64,000 nucleotides of DNA, from assembly GCF_003576375.1 (NCBI RefSeq), contig NZ_QWGE01000001.1, forward strand, positions 1,054,001 through 1,118,000. The letters are read 5' to 3'. The notes beneath the pieces were generated by a model. It ran no database searches, had not been told where the DNA came from, and saw nothing but the letters and a program-made list of their open reading frames with translations. Each line of letters opens with the position of its first letter. Within the stretch, counting starts at the first letter, position 1. Positions 18,579 through 28,677 of the stretch are shown here, piece by piece. This DNA comes from Pontibacter oryzae. Lineage in GTDB: Bacteria > Bacteroidota > Bacteroidia > Cytophagales > Hymenobacteraceae. A program made the translations under genes and the position numbers.

Positions 18579-20213
18579 ATGGCAACCGGATTTTTTAGAG
18601 TACCAACCCCTATTAACGAACCCGTAAAGTCTTACGCACCTGGCTCACCTGAAAAAGAGGAGCTGTTGCGCACTTATAAAGAGCTGAAGTCGAAGCAACT
18701 GGATGTACCCATGTACATTGGCGGCGACAAAGTTTATACTGATAACAAGCAGCCAATGCTGCAGCCGCATGACCACCAGCACATCCTGGGTCACTTCAGC
18801 GAAGGCGAAGCGTCACACGTGGAACAAGCCATAAACGCTGCCTTGGCGGCACGCGAGGCTTGGGCTGCCATGAGCTGGGAGCACCGCGCCAGCATTTTCC
18901 TGAAAGCCGCTGAGTTGCTTGCCGGCCCTTGGAGAGCCCGCCTGAACGCTGCCACCATGCTTGGCCAGTCTAAGAACGCATATCAGGCCGAGATTGACTC
19001 TGCCTGCGAGTTGGTAGACTTCCTGCGCTTTAATGTGCAGTACATGACCGAGATTTACCAGATGCAGCCGGAATCATCGCCGGGCGTTTGGAACCGCATG
19101 GAGCACCGCCCACTGGAAGGCTTTGTGTTTGCGCTTACGCCGTTTAACTTCACGGCCATTGCCGGCAACCTACCTACTTCTGCCGCCATGATGGGTAACG
19201 TGGTTGTATGGAAGCCTGCGCACACGCAAATCTATGCGGCCCACATGATTATGGAACTGCTGATTGAGGCTGGCTTGCCTGAGGGGGTAATCAACCTGAT
19301 TTATGTAGATGGCCCGACAACTGGCGACATCGTATTTAACCACGCTGACTTTGCCGGCATCCACTTTACAGGAAGCACCGGCGTGTTCCAGAACATCTGG
19401 AAAACAATCGGCACAAACATACACAAGTATAAATCTTACCCACGCATTGTAGGCGAAACCGGCGGTAAGGACTTTATACTTGCCCACAGATCAGCTGATG
19501 CCAAGGCGCTTGCCACAGCCATTTCGCGTGGTGCGTTCGAGTTCCAGGGTCAGAAATGCTCTGCCGCCTCACGCGCATACATCCCTAGCAACCTTTGGGA
19601 GGAAGTGAAAGGTTACGTGCAGGAAGACCTGAAAAGCTTTAAAATGGGTGCCCCTGAGGATTTCTCTAACTTCATCAACGCTGTTATCGACGAGAAGTCT
19701 TTCGACAAGATTGCCCGCTACATTGACGGCGCTAAAGAAAGCAACGAGGTAGAGGTAATAGCAGGCGGTAACTACGACAAGTCTAAAGGCTACTTCATTG
19801 AGCCAACTGTGCTATTATCGCATAACCCACAGTATGTAACCATGTGTGAGGAGATCTTCGGGCCGGTTATTACTATTTATGTGTATGACGAGAACAACTT
19901 TGAGGACACCCTGGAGCTGGTAAACGCTACATCGCCTTACGCACTTACAGGCGCCATCTTTAGCCAGGACCGTTATATTGTGGAATATGCCACCAAGAAG
20001 CTAGATCAGGCTGCAGGCAACTTCTACATCAATGATAAGCCAACGGGAGCCGTGGTGGGCCAGCAGCCATTTGGTGGCGCGCGCGCCTCAGGCACTAACG
20101 ACAAGGCCGGATCAATGCTGAACCTGTTGCGTTGGGTTTCTGCCAGGTCTATAAAAGAAACGTTTGTTTCTCCGGTGGATTACCGTTACCCGTTCCTGGG
20201 CGAGAACAAGTAG
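18579..20213 (+). CDS. pruA: L-glutamate gamma-semialdehyde dehydrogenase (delta-1-pyrroline-5-carboxylate dehydrogenase)
   Basis: Oxidises glutamate semialdehyde, from proline breakdown, to glutamate with NAD+. The 544-residue monofunctional form has the ALDH fold: cofactor region FALTPFNFTAIAGNLP, Glu in GETGGKDF near residue 291, catalytic Cys in QGQKCSAASR near 327, and C-terminal PFGGARASGTNDKAG. This is the stand-alone class seen in Bacteroidota and eukaryotes, not the PutA fusion. The proline dehydrogenase partner is not in the window. The gene is followed by a clear terminator, so it is not cotranscribed with nuo. Confidence 0.96.
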   Translation: MATGFFRVPTPINEPVKSYAPGSPEKEELLRTYKELKSKQLDVPMYIGGDKVYTDNKQPMLQPHDHQHILGHFSEGEASHVEQAINAALAAREAWAAMSWEHRASIFLKAAELLAGPWRARLNAATMLGQSKNAYQAEIDSACELVDFLRFNVQYMTEIYQMQPESSPGVWNRMEHRPLEGFVFALTPFNFTAIAGNLPTSAAMMGNVVVWKPAHTQIYAAHMIMELLIEAGLPEGVINLIYVDGPTTGDIVFNHADFAGIHFTGSTGVFQNIWKTIGTNIHKYKSYPRIVGETGGKDFILAHRSADAKALATAISRGAFEFQGQKCSAASRAYIPSNLWEEVKGYVQEDLKSFKMGAPEDFSNFINAVIDEKSFDKIARYIDGAKESNEVEVIAGGNYDKSKGYFIEPTVLLSHNPQYVTMCEEIFGPVITIYVYDENNFEDTLELVNATSPYALTGAIFSQDRYIVEYATKKLDQAAGNFYINDKPTGAVVGQQPFGGARASGTNDKAGSMLNLLRWVSARSIKETFVSPVDYRYPFLGENK

Positions 20214-20238
20214 AAGCTAGTTCTAAAGTATAATCAAG

Positions 20239-20274
20239 GCAAGGGCCATGTTCTGCAAAGGACATGGCCCTTGC
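20239..20274 (+). terminator. Rho-independent terminator of pruA
   Basis: Perfect 13-base arms GCAAGGGCCATGT and ACATGGCCCTTGC with a 10-base loop, but only a weak T run. Confidence 0.75.
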
Positions 20275-20380
20275 GCTTTAACGGAAGTATAAACACAGAT
20301 TAATTATTTAGAATAAATAAAAATAACGTGTAACCAGCTAAACATCCCAGTATCAGCGCATTTTAGTGATAAGTTATACT

Positions 20381-20411
20381 TTTGATTAATGGCTATTTAT
20401 ACCTAATTTTG
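20381..20411 (+). promoter_or_regulatory. Promoter of the nuo operon
   Basis: TTTG at 20381-20384, 19 bases, then TAATTTTG at 20404-20411. This is an excellent match to the Bacteroidota primary sigma promoter TTTG-N17-22-TAnnTTTG. The start site should fall near 20417, giving a leader of about 26 bases before nuoA. Confidence 0.7.
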
Positions 20412-20442
20412 TTCCCAAATTTCACGAAAGGAATACAGAGAA

Positions 20443-20823
20443 ATGGAACCAACTGTAGATCAGTACGTACCGTCGGATTACCTGCCCATCATCATTCAGT
20501 TTGCTGCAGCCCTTGGCTTTGTGGTGGTAACCTTGCTTGTAACGCACATGATAGGCCCAAAGCGCAAGAGCGATGTAAAAGACGCCCCTTGGGAAAGTGG
20601 TATTGAGTCTGTGGGTGACGCCCGTACACCTATCTCCTACAAATACTTCATGACGGCCATCCTTTTTGTACTGTTTGATGTGGAAATCATCTTCATGTAC
20701 CCATGGGCTGTTAACTTCAAAACCTTTGGTATAGACGGCTTTATACAGATGCTCGTGTTCATGGGCTTGCTGCTTGCCGGCTTCTTCTACGTGATCAAAA
20801 AAGGCATCCTGGACTGGGAGTAA
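20443..20823 (+). CDS. nuoA: NADH-quinone oxidoreductase subunit A
   Basis: Small membrane subunit of complex I. The 126 residues have three transmembrane helices and the conserved loop APWESGIESVGDARTPISYKYF between the first and second, followed by FDVEIIFMYPWAV, the hallmark of the subunit. It is the first gene of the nuo operon, 32 bases after the predicted promoter. Confidence 0.96.
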   Translation: MEPTVDQYVPSDYLPIIIQFAAALGFVVVTLLVTHMIGPKRKSDVKDAPWESGIESVGDARTPISYKYFMTAILFVLFDVEIIFMYPWAVNFKTFGIDGFIQMLVFMGLLLAGFFYVIKKGILDWE

Positions 20824-20904
20824 GCCACTAAACTTTTAAGATCACAATCTTGTTCAGCTTAGAGGGTGCTAAAACCGCCCTCTGCACGACAAACCAACAT
20901 TAAC

Positions 20905-21456
20905 ATGAGTGAAAATACAGATATTAAGATAGTTGATGCGCCGGATGGCCTACAAGGCGCAGGCTTCTTCGCCACCTCTCTTGAGAAGGTAATCGGCCTG
21001 GCCCGTAAGCACTCGCTCTGGCCTTTGCCATTTGCCACCTCTTGCTGCGGTATTGAGTACATGGCCACCATGGGCTCTAACTACGATATTTCCCGTTTCG
21101 GCTCGGAGCGCCCAAGCTTCTCGCCACGCCAGGCAGACTTACTGATGGTAATGGGTACGATCGCCAAGAAAATGGCGCCGGTGGTAAAGCAAGTATATGA
21201 GCAGATGGCTGAGCCCCGCTGGGTAATCGCCGTTGGCGCATGCGCTTCCTCAGGCGGTATCTTCGACACATACTCTGTGCTGCAGGGCATTGACCGTGTA
21301 GTGCCGGTAGATGTGTATGTACCGGGCTGCCCGCCTCGCCCAGAGCAAATACTAGATGGTTTAATGCGCGTTCAGGACCTTGCTGAGAATGAATCGCTCA
21401 ACCGCCGTAACTCTCCGGAATATCAGGCACTGTTAGCCTCTTACAACATTAAATAA
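20905..21456 (+). CDS. nuoB: NADH-quinone oxidoreductase subunit B
   Basis: Peripheral subunit that carries iron-sulfur cluster N2, the last electron carrier before quinone. Ligand motifs are [17 protein letters not shown] and [15 protein letters not shown] at 20905 (MSENTD) is preferred to a GTG at 20866 and gives 183 residues, normal for the subunit. Five bases separate its stop from nuoC. Confidence 0.97.
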   Translation: MSENTDIKIVDAPDGLQGAGFFATSLEKVIGLARKHSLWPLPFATSCCGIEYMATMGSNYDISRFGSERPSFSPRQADLLMVMGTIAKKMAPVVKQVYEQMAEPRWVIAVGACASSGGIFDTYSVLQGIDRVVPVDVYVPGCPPRPEQILDGLMRVQDLAENESLNRRNSPEYQALLASYNIK

Positions 21457-21461
21457 GCATC

Positions 21462-21968
21462 ATGGAGCTTACGAACGAAAACGTACTCGGCAAGATCATC
21501 GAGAAGTTCGGGACCGATAACATCTGGGACGCCTATGCGCCCGATGGCATCATGACTTTCCAGACAAACCGCGAAAGCATTGTTGAGCTGATCCAGTTTC
21601 TGTACGACGATGAAGAACTGCAGGTGCGCTTCCTGACCACGATGGCCGGTATCCATTACCCTGACCAGAAGGGCAAGGAACTGTGCATGATGTACCAGTT
21701 GCACAGCCTGCGCCATAATCTGCGCCTTCGCATTAAAGTATACTTCCCGATCGAGGACCCAGTACTGCCAACCATCACGCATATTTACGCTACTGCCAAC
21801 TGGATGGAGCGCGAAGCCTATGACTTTTACGGCATGCTGTTTACTGGGCACCCTAACCTTATCCGCATCCTGAATGTGGAAGACATGGAGTACCACCCGA
21901 TGCTGAAGCAATATCCGCTGGAAGACCAGACCAGGGAAGATAAGATTAATACGTATTTCGGACGTTAA
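21462..21968 (+). CDS. nuoC: NADH-quinone oxidoreductase subunit C
   Basis: The 30 kDa peripheral-arm subunit. Its 168 residues end with the signature YPDQKGKELCMMYQLHSLRHNLRLRIK and WMEREAYDFYGMLFTGHPNL. It is separate from NuoD, not fused as in E. coli. Confidence 0.96.
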   Translation: MELTNENVLGKIIEKFGTDNIWDAYAPDGIMTFQTNRESIVELIQFLYDDEELQVRFLTTMAGIHYPDQKGKELCMMYQLHSLRHNLRLRIKVYFPIEDPVLPTITHIYATANWMEREAYDFYGMLFTGHPNLIRILNVEDMEYHPMLKQYPLEDQTREDKINTYFGR

Positions 21969-22018
21969 GCCAGTTCTGGCTGCCTTTAAACCCGGGCAGC
22001 CTTCAACTAAAAGCACCT

Positions 22019-23269
22019 ATGGCTACTGATAATAAAACAGTTGTATCCGACGGCCTGCAGGAGTTCCGCGAAAACCGCGAGCTGAAACTGCAGGAAGAGG
22101 AAAACCAGAACCTGACCACGCTGAACCTGGGCCCAACACACCCGGCTACGCATGGTATCTTCCAGAACATCCTGCAAATGGATGGTGAGAAAATTGTATC
22201 GGCTGTGTCTACAGTGGGTTACATTCACCGTGCATTTGAGAAAATAGCGGAACGCCGGCCTTTCTACCAGATTACGCCGCTGACCGACCGCATGAACTAT
22301 TGCTCCTCGCCTATCAATAACATGGGCTACCACATGACGGTGGAGAAGCTGCTGGGCATTACCGTGCCGCAGCGCGCTGAGTACATCCGTGTAATTATGA
22401 TGGAGCTGGCACGCATTGCCGACCACTTGATCTGTAACTCCATCCTTGGTGTGGATACCGGGGCCTTCACGGGCTTCCTGTACGTGTTCCAGGAGCGTGA
22501 GAAGATATACGATATTTACGAGGAAGTATGCGGTGCCCGCCTGACGACCAACATGGGCCGTATTGGGGGCATGGAGCGTGACCTTACGCCAAAGGCGATC
22601 CACATGATCAAGGAGTTCCTGAAGGAGTTCCCGAAAGTGTTCGCTGAGTTTGAGAGCATGTTCAACCGCAACCGCATCTTCGTAGACCGTACCGAGAATG
22701 TAGGCCCTATTACTGCGGAGCGCGCCCTGAACTATGGTTTTACCGGCCCTAACCTACGCGCCGCCGGTGTGGATTATGACGTACGCGTGATGAACCCATA
22801 CTCTGCCTACGCCGATTTCGACTTCGAGATCCCGGTGGGCAGCAAGGGCGATACCTACGACCGCTTCATGGTCCGCAACGAGGAAGTATGGCAGAGCTTG
22901 CGCATTATTGAGCAGGCCATCAACAACCTGCCGGAAGGGTCTTTCCATGCCGATGCGCCACATTATTACCTGCCTCCGAAGCAGGAAGTATACCGCAACA
23001 TGGAAGCGCTGATCTATCACTTTAAAATTGTGATGGGTGAGATTGACGCCCCGAAAGGCGAAGTATACCACGCAGTGGAAGGAGGAAACGGAGAACTTGG
23101 TTTCTACCTTATCAGCGACGGTGGCCGCACGCCTTACCGCCTGCACTTCCGCCGCCCATGCTTTATATACTACCAGGCTTACCCGGAGATGATTACCGGG
23201 GTATCTCTTTCGGATGCCATCGTAATCCTGAGTAGCATGAACGTAATCGCTGGCGAGCTGGACGCTTAA
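22019..23269 (+). CDS. nuoD: NADH-quinone oxidoreductase subunit D
   Basis: The 49 kDa subunit forming the quinone pocket with Nuo[15 protein letters not shown] near residue 37 holds the His that contacts quinone, and the C-terminal segment [10 protein letters not shown] is the hydrogenase-like end. The 416-residue length is normal. The motif AAGTATAC occurs twice near the 3' end as codons for Val-Tyr. Confidence 0.97.
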   Translation: MATDNKTVVSDGLQEFRENRELKLQEEENQNLTTLNLGPTHPATHGIFQNILQMDGEKIVSAVSTVGYIHRAFEKIAERRPFYQITPLTDRMNYCSSPINNMGYHMTVEKLLGITVPQRAEYIRVIMMELARIADHLICNSILGVDTGAFTGFLYVFQEREKIYDIYEEVCGARLTTNMGRIGGMERDLTPKAIHMIKEFLKEFPKVFAEFESMFNRNRIFVDRTENVGPITAERALNYGFTGPNLRAAGVDYDVRVMNPYSAYADFDFEIPVGSKGDTYDRFMVRNEEVWQSLRIIEQAINNLPEGSFHADAPHYYLPPKQEVYRNMEALIYHFKIVMGEIDAPKGEVYHAVEGGNGELGFYLISDGGRTPYRLHFRRPCFIYYQAYPEMITGVSLSDAIVILSSMNVIAGELDA

Positions 23270-23328
23270 ACATTAATCATTTACCATTTAACACTGAGCC
23301 GGAATAAGGCGCAGTGACAATTAAAAAA

Positions 23329-23862
23329 ATGGCAGAGACTATAAACGAAGTGAAGTTTTCTGACGCGGCCATGGCCGAGATTCAGCGCTACATCAGCCAC
23401 TACCCTGAAGGCCGCCAGAAGTCTGCCCTACTCCCGATCCTGCACATTGCGCAGGCTGAGTTCGGAGGCTGGGTAAGTCCTGAGGTGATGGACAAAATCG
23501 CTGAGATCCTGAACATACAGCCGATCGAGGTATACGAGGTAGCCACTTTTTATACCATGTTCAACCTGAAGCCGGTTGGAAAGCACGTGCTGGAAGTATG
23601 CCGTACAGGCCCTTGCTGCCTGCGTGGCGCCGAGCAGATGATAGACATGCTGAAGCAGAAGCTAAACATAGAGGAAGGTGAAACCAGCGCAGACGGCATG
23701 TTTACCCTGAAACCAGTGGAGTGCCTTGCCTCTTGCGGCTCAGGCCCAATGCTGCAGGTGCGCGAAACGTTCTACGAAAACCTCGACAGCGAGGAGCGCG
23801 TGGACGCATTTATAGCGCACATGCGTAGCCTGGAACCGGAAACACCAACCTGGGCGAAGTAA
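23329..23862 (+). CDS. nuoE: NADH-quinone oxidoreductase subunit E
   Basis: The 24 kDa subunit with [2Fe-2S] cluster N1a. Ligands are seen in CRTGPCC and CLASCGSGP. ATG at 23329 (MAETINEV) is preferred to GTG at 23314, giving 177 residues. A 152-base gap follows before nuoF with no gene; it may hold a minor promoter. Confidence 0.96.
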   Translation: MAETINEVKFSDAAMAEIQRYISHYPEGRQKSALLPILHIAQAEFGGWVSPEVMDKIAEILNIQPIEVYEVATFYTMFNLKPVGKHVLEVCRTGPCCLRGAEQMIDMLKQKLNIEEGETSADGMFTLKPVECLASCGSGPMLQVRETFYENLDSEERVDAFIAHMRSLEPETPTWAK

Positions 23863-24014
23863 TTTTTTGATTTTCTGGCAAAAGGCTGCTTGGCCAAGAA
23901 ATTATACTTGCACCTTCGCTTTTGCCCGTTATCAAAGCTTCTTCATCCTGATAAATAGATAAACAATGGCCCGCTACCGGCAACAGTGGCAGCCGACATA
24001 GATATCCTGCTAAA

Positions 24015-25361
24015 ATGGGACTTAAAATATTAACTGAGCATATTAATGTTCCCGGCATCGAAACGCTGGAAGTTTATCGCAAGCACGGCGGCTACAAATC
24101 TGTAGAGAAAGCCATTAAAACGATGACTCCGGATGAGGTGGTGGAAGAAGTGAAAACTTCTGGCCTGCGTGGCCGTGGTGGCGCTGGCTTCCCGACGGGT
24201 ATGAAATGGAGCTTCCTTGCTAAACCGGAAGGTGTACCGCGCTACCTAGTGTGCAACGCCGACGAATCGGAGCCTGGCACCTTCAAGGACCGTTGGTTCA
24301 TGGAGAAAAACCCACATGCGCTGATCGAAGGTATGATTACCTCCAGTTTTGCCTTAGGAGCTAATACATCCTATATCTACATCCGTGGCGAGTTATTGTT
24401 TGTGCTCCGTATTCTGGAGAAAGCAATTGCTGAGGCATATGCTGCCGGTTTGCTGGGCAAAAACATACTTGGCTCAGGCTACGACCTAGACCTGCACGTA
24501 GCTCCGGGTGGTGGTGCGTATATCTGCGGCGAGGAAACCGCGCTACTGGAATCTCTGGAGGGCAAGCGTGGCAACCCGCGTAATAAGCCGCCTTTCCCCG
24601 CGGTGAAAGGCCTTTTCCAGTGTCCAACCGTGGTAAACAACGTGGAGACAATCTCTGCAGTGCCGTGGATCGTGAATAATGGCGGCGCAGAGTATGCTAA
24701 AATAGGAATCGGCCGCAGCACGGGTACCAAACTCATTTCAGCCAGCGGAAACATTAACAAGCCGGGCGTTTACGAGATTGAGCTGGGCGTGCCGGTTGAA
24801 GAATTTATTTACTCAGAAGAATACTGTGGTGGCATCTGGAAAGGCAAGCAACTGAAGGCCGTTGTGCCGGGAGGCTCATCCGTTCCGATTCTGCCAGCAG
24901 AACTTATACTTAAAACCGCTGCCGGCGAGCCTCGCCTGATGAGCTACGAATCCTTGTCGGATGGTGGCTTTGTTAGCGGTTCGATGCTAGGCTCGGGTGC
25001 CTTTATTGTGTTCGACGAGGACCAGTGCATTGTGCGTAACACGTGGAACTATGCACGCTTCTATCACCATGAGTCGTGCGGCCAGTGTAGCCCATGCCGC
25101 GAAGGTACAGGCTGGATGGAACGTGTGTTACACCGCATTGAATATGGTCATGGACACCAGCAGGACATTGATTTGCTAGTGAGCGTAGCCAAGCAGATTG
25201 AGGGTAACACTATTTGCCCACTAGGCGATGCAGCCGCCTGGCCGGTAGCCGCGGCTATCAGGCACTTCAGGCACGAGTTTGAGTGGCACATCAACAACCC
25301 ACAGGAGGCAACTGCCCCGGGTGCGGTGTACCGGGGCCAACCAGCAGCGGTAACAGCCTAA
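24015..25361 (+). CDS. nuoF: NADH-quinone oxidoreductase subunit F
   Basis: The NADH- and FMN-binding 51 kDa subunit. GLRGRGGAGFPTGMKWSF (about residues 52-69) is the NADH/FMN loop, and ESCGQCSPCREGTGW with TICPLGDAAAWP supplies the Cys ligands of [4Fe-4S] cluster N3. At 448 residues it is full length. A 145-base gap separates it from nuoG. Confidence 0.97.
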   Translation: MGLKILTEHINVPGIETLEVYRKHGGYKSVEKAIKTMTPDEVVEEVKTSGLRGRGGAGFPTGMKWSFLAKPEGVPRYLVCNADESEPGTFKDRWFMEKNPHALIEGMITSSFALGANTSYIYIRGELLFVLRILEKAIAEAYAAGLLGKNILGSGYDLDLHVAPGGGAYICGEETALLESLEGKRGNPRNKPPFPAVKGLFQCPTVVNNVETISAVPWIVNNGGAEYAKIGIGRSTGTKLISASGNINKPGVYEIELGVPVEEFIYSEEYCGGIWKGKQLKAVVPGGSSVPILPAELILKTAAGEPRLMSYESLSDGGFVSGSMLGSGAFIVFDEDQCIVRNTWNYARFYHHESCGQCSPCREGTGWMERVLHRIEYGHGHQQDIDLLVSVAKQIEGNTICPLGDAAAWPVAAAIRHFRHEFEWHINNPQEATAPGAVYRGQPAAVTA

Positions 25362-25506
25362 ATCTGAATAGTAACTCAGCACAGCAGCTCAACGCTTGGT
25401 GTATGAGTTGTTAAATAAATAATCCTGAGAAGGAAAGTATAGCTAAATCGTTTGTTGCCAGCCTCTAAACAAAACAGGCAACAATAAACGAGCAACGATA
25501 TTTAAA

Positions 25507-26487
25507 ATGGCTAAAGTAACAATTGACGGCATTGAGATTGAGGTAGAAGACGGAACTACCATCCTGCAGGCCGCAAGACAAATTGGTGGCAGTGTTGTGC
25601 CGCCTGCCATGTGTTATTATGGTCCGCTGAAAGGCAGCGGCGGTAAGTGCCGCGTGTGCCTGGTAAAGGTAACACAAGGCTCTGCCAAAGATACCCGCCC
25701 TATGCCTAAGCTTGTTGCTTCCTGCATTACGCAGGTGCAGGACGGCATGGTGGTAGAAAACACTACAAACGAGGAAGTTCTGAATGCCCGCAAAGGTATT
25801 GTGGAGATGCTGCTCATTAACCACCCGCTGGATTGCCCTGTGTGCGACCAGGCCGGTGAGTGCAGCCTGCAGGACCTTTCGTTTGAGCATGGCGTCAGCG
25901 CCACGCGTTACGAAGAAGAGCGCCGCACCTTTAACAAGGTAGACCTTGGCCCCTATATACAGTTGCACATGACGCGCTGCATCCTGTGCTACCGCTGCGT
26001 ATACACCGCCGACCAGATTACCGCGAAGCGCGTACATGGCGTGCTTGGCCGTGGCGATGCCGCAGAGATCGGAACATACATTGAAAATGTGATAGACAAC
26101 GATTTCTCAGGAAACGTGATCGATGTGTGCCCGGTGGGAGCCCTCACCGATAAGACCTGGCGCTTTAAGAACCGTGTATGGTTTACCAAGCCAATGGATG
26201 CGCACCGTGATTGCCCTACCTGCTCTGGTAAAGTTACACTCTGGGCCCGCGGCGAGGAAGTACTACGCGTAACGGCTCGTAAGGACCAATATAACGAGGT
26301 AGAAGAGTTTATCTGTAACACCTGCCGTTTCGATAAGAAAGAGGTGACAGACTGGACTATTGAAGGGCCGCGCCACATTGATCGTGCTTCCGTTATCTCT
26401 GCCAACCATTACGAGTTGCCGGTGGTTAACGTGCCAATCGTGCCGAACCTACCAAAATCTACTGAAAAACAACTACCGCAGAAATAA
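25507..26487 (+). CDS. nuoG: NADH-quinone oxidoreductase subunit G, short form
   Basis: The 75 kDa-type subunit reduced to 326 residues, against about 700-900 in most bacteria. The N-terminal [2Fe-2S] site (CYYG, KCRVC, SC), the His/Cys site HPLDCPVCDQAGECSL and the CILCYRC with VCPVG [4Fe-4S] site are intact. The beginning of the molybdopterin-type domain remains, with CPTC and CNTC, then the protein stops; the large C-terminal domain is missing. No frameshift or leftover frame is seen in the 2 bases before nuoH, so the short form is real and probably typical of the lineage. Confidence 0.93.
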   Translation: MAKVTIDGIEIEVEDGTTILQAARQIGGSVVPPAMCYYGPLKGSGGKCRVCLVKVTQGSAKDTRPMPKLVASCITQVQDGMVVENTTNEEVLNARKGIVEMLLINHPLDCPVCDQAGECSLQDLSFEHGVSATRYEEERRTFNKVDLGPYIQLHMTRCILCYRCVYTADQITAKRVHGVLGRGDAAEIGTYIENVIDNDFSGNVIDVCPVGALTDKTWRFKNRVWFTKPMDAHRDCPTCSGKVTLWARGEEVLRVTARKDQYNEVEEFICNTCRFDKKEVTDWTIEGPRHIDRASVISANHYELPVVNVPIVPNLPKSTEKQLPQK

Positions 26488-26489
26488 GC

Positions 26490-27557
26490 ATGGAATCTGT
26501 AGAACTGATTTATAAAGCGATCTATATTCTGGTTATCTTCGGCCTAACGCTGTTGATCGCCACTTACTCTACATACGCTGAGCGTAAGGTGGCTGCCTTT
26601 ATCCAGGACCGCGTAGGCCCAAACCGCGCCGGCCCTTTTGGGTTGCTGCAGCCAATTGCCGATGCTGGTAAAATGTTCTTTAAGGAAGAATTTATACCTG
26701 CCAAGTCAAACCGCCTGCTTTTCATTATAGGCCCAGGTGTGGCCATGATTGTGGCATGTATGTCGAGTGCGGTTATACCTTTTGGCGATACCCTGATCAT
26801 AGACGGACGCACTATTTACCTGCAGGCGATTGAGGTTAACATCGGGATGTTGTACATCTTTGGCGTGGTATCGCTGGGTGTTTATGGCTTAATGATCGGT
26901 GGCTGGGCATCTAACAATAAGTTCTCGTTGCTTGGCGCTATCCGTGCTGCCTCTCAGAACATTAGCTACGAGCTGGCCATGGGCCTTTCTATCATCGCCA
27001 TCCTAATGATGACTGGCTCCCTATCCCTGCGCGAGATTGCGGCACAGCAGGAAGGCTTTAACTGGAACATCTGGTACCAGCCGTTGGGCTTTATCATCTT
27101 CCTGACCTGCGCCTTTGCAGAAACTAACCGTACGCCATTTGACTTACCAGAGTGCGAGACCGAGCTGATCGGTGGTTACCACACCGAGTACTCTTCCATG
27201 AAACTGGGCCTTTACCTGTTTGCAGAGTATATCAACATCTTTGTGGCATCTGCCGTGATCTCCACGCTATACTTTGGTGCCTATAACTTCCCGTTCATGG
27301 AGAACCTGCGCAGTGCCATCAGCGATCCGGTGCTGGCAAATAACGTGGTTACGCTGCTTGGAGTAGGTGTGATGTTCGCGAAGATTTTCTTTTTCATCTT
27401 TTTCTTTATGTGGGTGCGCTGGACGCTTCCGCGCTTCCGCTACGACCAACTGATGAAGCTGGGCTGGCAGATCCTGATCCCACTTTCAATCCTGAACGTG
27501 ATCCTGACTGGCGGCGGCATTCTGCTGTTTGATCGAGTGAAAGACTATTTATTTTAA
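26490..27557 (+). CDS. nuoH: NADH-quinone oxidoreductase subunit H
   Basis: Membrane subunit joining the quinone site to the membrane arm. The 355 residues show about eight helices, the segment ERKVAAFIQDRVGPNRAG, and the acidic loop FAETNRTPFDLPECETELIGGYHTEYS. Only two bases lie between it and nuoG. Confidence 0.97.
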   Translation: MESVELIYKAIYILVIFGLTLLIATYSTYAERKVAAFIQDRVGPNRAGPFGLLQPIADAGKMFFKEEFIPAKSNRLLFIIGPGVAMIVACMSSAVIPFGDTLIIDGRTIYLQAIEVNIGMLYIFGVVSLGVYGLMIGGWASNNKFSLLGAIRAASQNISYELAMGLSIIAILMMTGSLSLREIAAQQEGFNWNIWYQPLGFIIFLTCAFAETNRTPFDLPECETELIGGYHTEYSSMKLGLYLFAEYINIFVASAVISTLYFGAYNFPFMENLRSAISDPVLANNVVTLLGVGVMFAKIFFFIFFFMWVRWTLPRFRYDQLMKLGWQILIPLSILNVILTGGGILLFDRVKDYLF

Positions 27558-27572
27558 ACTATAGTACCGAAC

Positions 27573-27601
27573 TTTGAACGGCTGCCGAGATTTATACTTT
27601 G
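27573..27601 (+). promoter_or_regulatory. Possible internal promoter before nuoI
   Basis: TTTG at 27573-27576 and TATACTTTG at 27593-27601 with a 16-18 base spacer, just before nuoI. The -7 half coincides with a copy of the TATACTT motif, so it may be chance. Confidence 0.25.
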
Positions 27602-27626
27602 GCGGCTTTCATAACGGAGACAAGAC

Positions 27627-28136
27627 ATGGAGCCATTATCTAATAGAAGCAAGAAACTTGAGAAAAAGGAGATGACGTTCTCGGAGAGAATGTACCTTCC
27701 TGCTATTTTTCAGGGTCTTTCTATCACTATAAAACACTTCTTCAGAAAGAAAGCCACGGTGCAGTACCCTGAGCAAACGCGCGAGCGCAGCTCGGTATGG
27801 CGTGGCCTGCACGTGCTGAAGCGCGATGATGAAGGACGTGAGCGCTGCACAGCCTGCGGGCTTTGCGCAGTAGCCTGCCCTGCCGAGGCCATCACTATGA
27901 CAGCCGGCGAGCGCAAAGTAGGCGAAGAGCACCTTTACCGCGAGGAGAAGTATGCGGTTACCTACGAGGTGAACATGCTGCGCTGCATCTTCTGCGGCCT
28001 TTGCGAGGAAGCCTGTCCGAAAGCGGCCATCTTCCTTCAGGACGATAAGATTGCCCCGGCACGCTACGAGCGCGATGAATTTATCTATGGCAAAGACCGC
28101 CTGGTTGAGCCGCTTAAAACCACTGAAACGAAATAA
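27627..28136 (+). CDS. nuoI: NADH-quinone oxidoreductase subunit I
   Basis: The ferredoxin-like subunit with two [4Fe-4S] clusters (N6a, N6b). Ligand motifs are CTACGLCAVACPAEA and CIFCGLCEEACPKAA. The 169-residue length is normal. It is four bases from nuoJ. Confidence 0.97.
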   Translation: MEPLSNRSKKLEKKEMTFSERMYLPAIFQGLSITIKHFFRKKATVQYPEQTRERSSVWRGLHVLKRDDEGRERCTACGLCAVACPAEAITMTAGERKVGEEHLYREEKYAVTYEVNMLRCIFCGLCEEACPKAAIFLQDDKIAPARYERDEFIYGKDRLVEPLKTTETK

Positions 28137-28140
28137 ACCG

Positions 28141-28659
28141 ATGACCGAGAGTCTGTTCTATTTTCTTGCTTCGCTGACGCTGCTTTGCGCCCTGATGGTA
28201 GTAATCGCCAAAAACCCGGTGCATAGTGTGCTGTTTCTGATCATAACCTTCTTCACCATCTCCGGACACTACATCTTGTTAAATGCCCAGTTTTTAGCGG
28301 CAGTTAACATTATCGTATACGCTGGCGCCATCATGGTTCTTTTCCTGTTCGTGATCATGTTCCTCAATATCAGTAAGGAATCTGAACATAAGGTAAAGAC
28401 ATCGACCTTGAGCAAATTTGCTGGTACCATTGCCGGTGGCCTTTTGTTTGTAGTTCTGATTGCTGCCCTGAAAGACACTGGCGTTACAGGTTACTCACCA
28501 GATACTTATAACTCACAGGTCGGTATGGTTGAAAACCTCGGTCAGGTGCTGTTTACACAATATCTGCTGCCTTTTGAGTTAGCCTCTGTGCTGTTTCTGG
28601 TAGCGATGGTGGGAGCCGTAATGCTTGGCAAGAAAGAAACCGGCGAGCAGCACTTTTAA
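28141..28659 (+). CDS. nuoJ: NADH-quinone oxidoreductase subunit J
   Basis: Membrane subunit of 172 residues with five helices. NPVHSVLFLIITFFTISGHYILLNAQFLAAVNIIVYAGAIMVLFLFVIMFLN is the conserved core, here given in part by position (residues 22-74). ATG at 28141, four bases after nuoI, is chosen over a frame that starts inside nuoI. A strong bidirectional terminator follows, ending the first half of the nuo locus. Confidence 0.95.
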   Translation: MTESLFYFLASLTLLCALMVVIAKNPVHSVLFLIITFFTISGHYILLNAQFLAAVNIIVYAGAIMVLFLFVIMFLNISKESEHKVKTSTLSKFAGTIAGGLLFVVLIAALKDTGVTGYSPDTYNSQVGMVENLGQVLFTQYLLPFELASVLFLVAMVGAVMLGKKETGEQHF

Positions 28660-28677
28660 GCGATTCGCTATATTTTA

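Noticed and set aside
27590..27601. Reading TATACTTTG copies as promoters throughout the window
   Set aside because: The motif resembles the -7 element TAnnTTTG, but most copies lie inside genes, on both strands, and far from starts; only a few with a TTTG partner upstream can be promoters.
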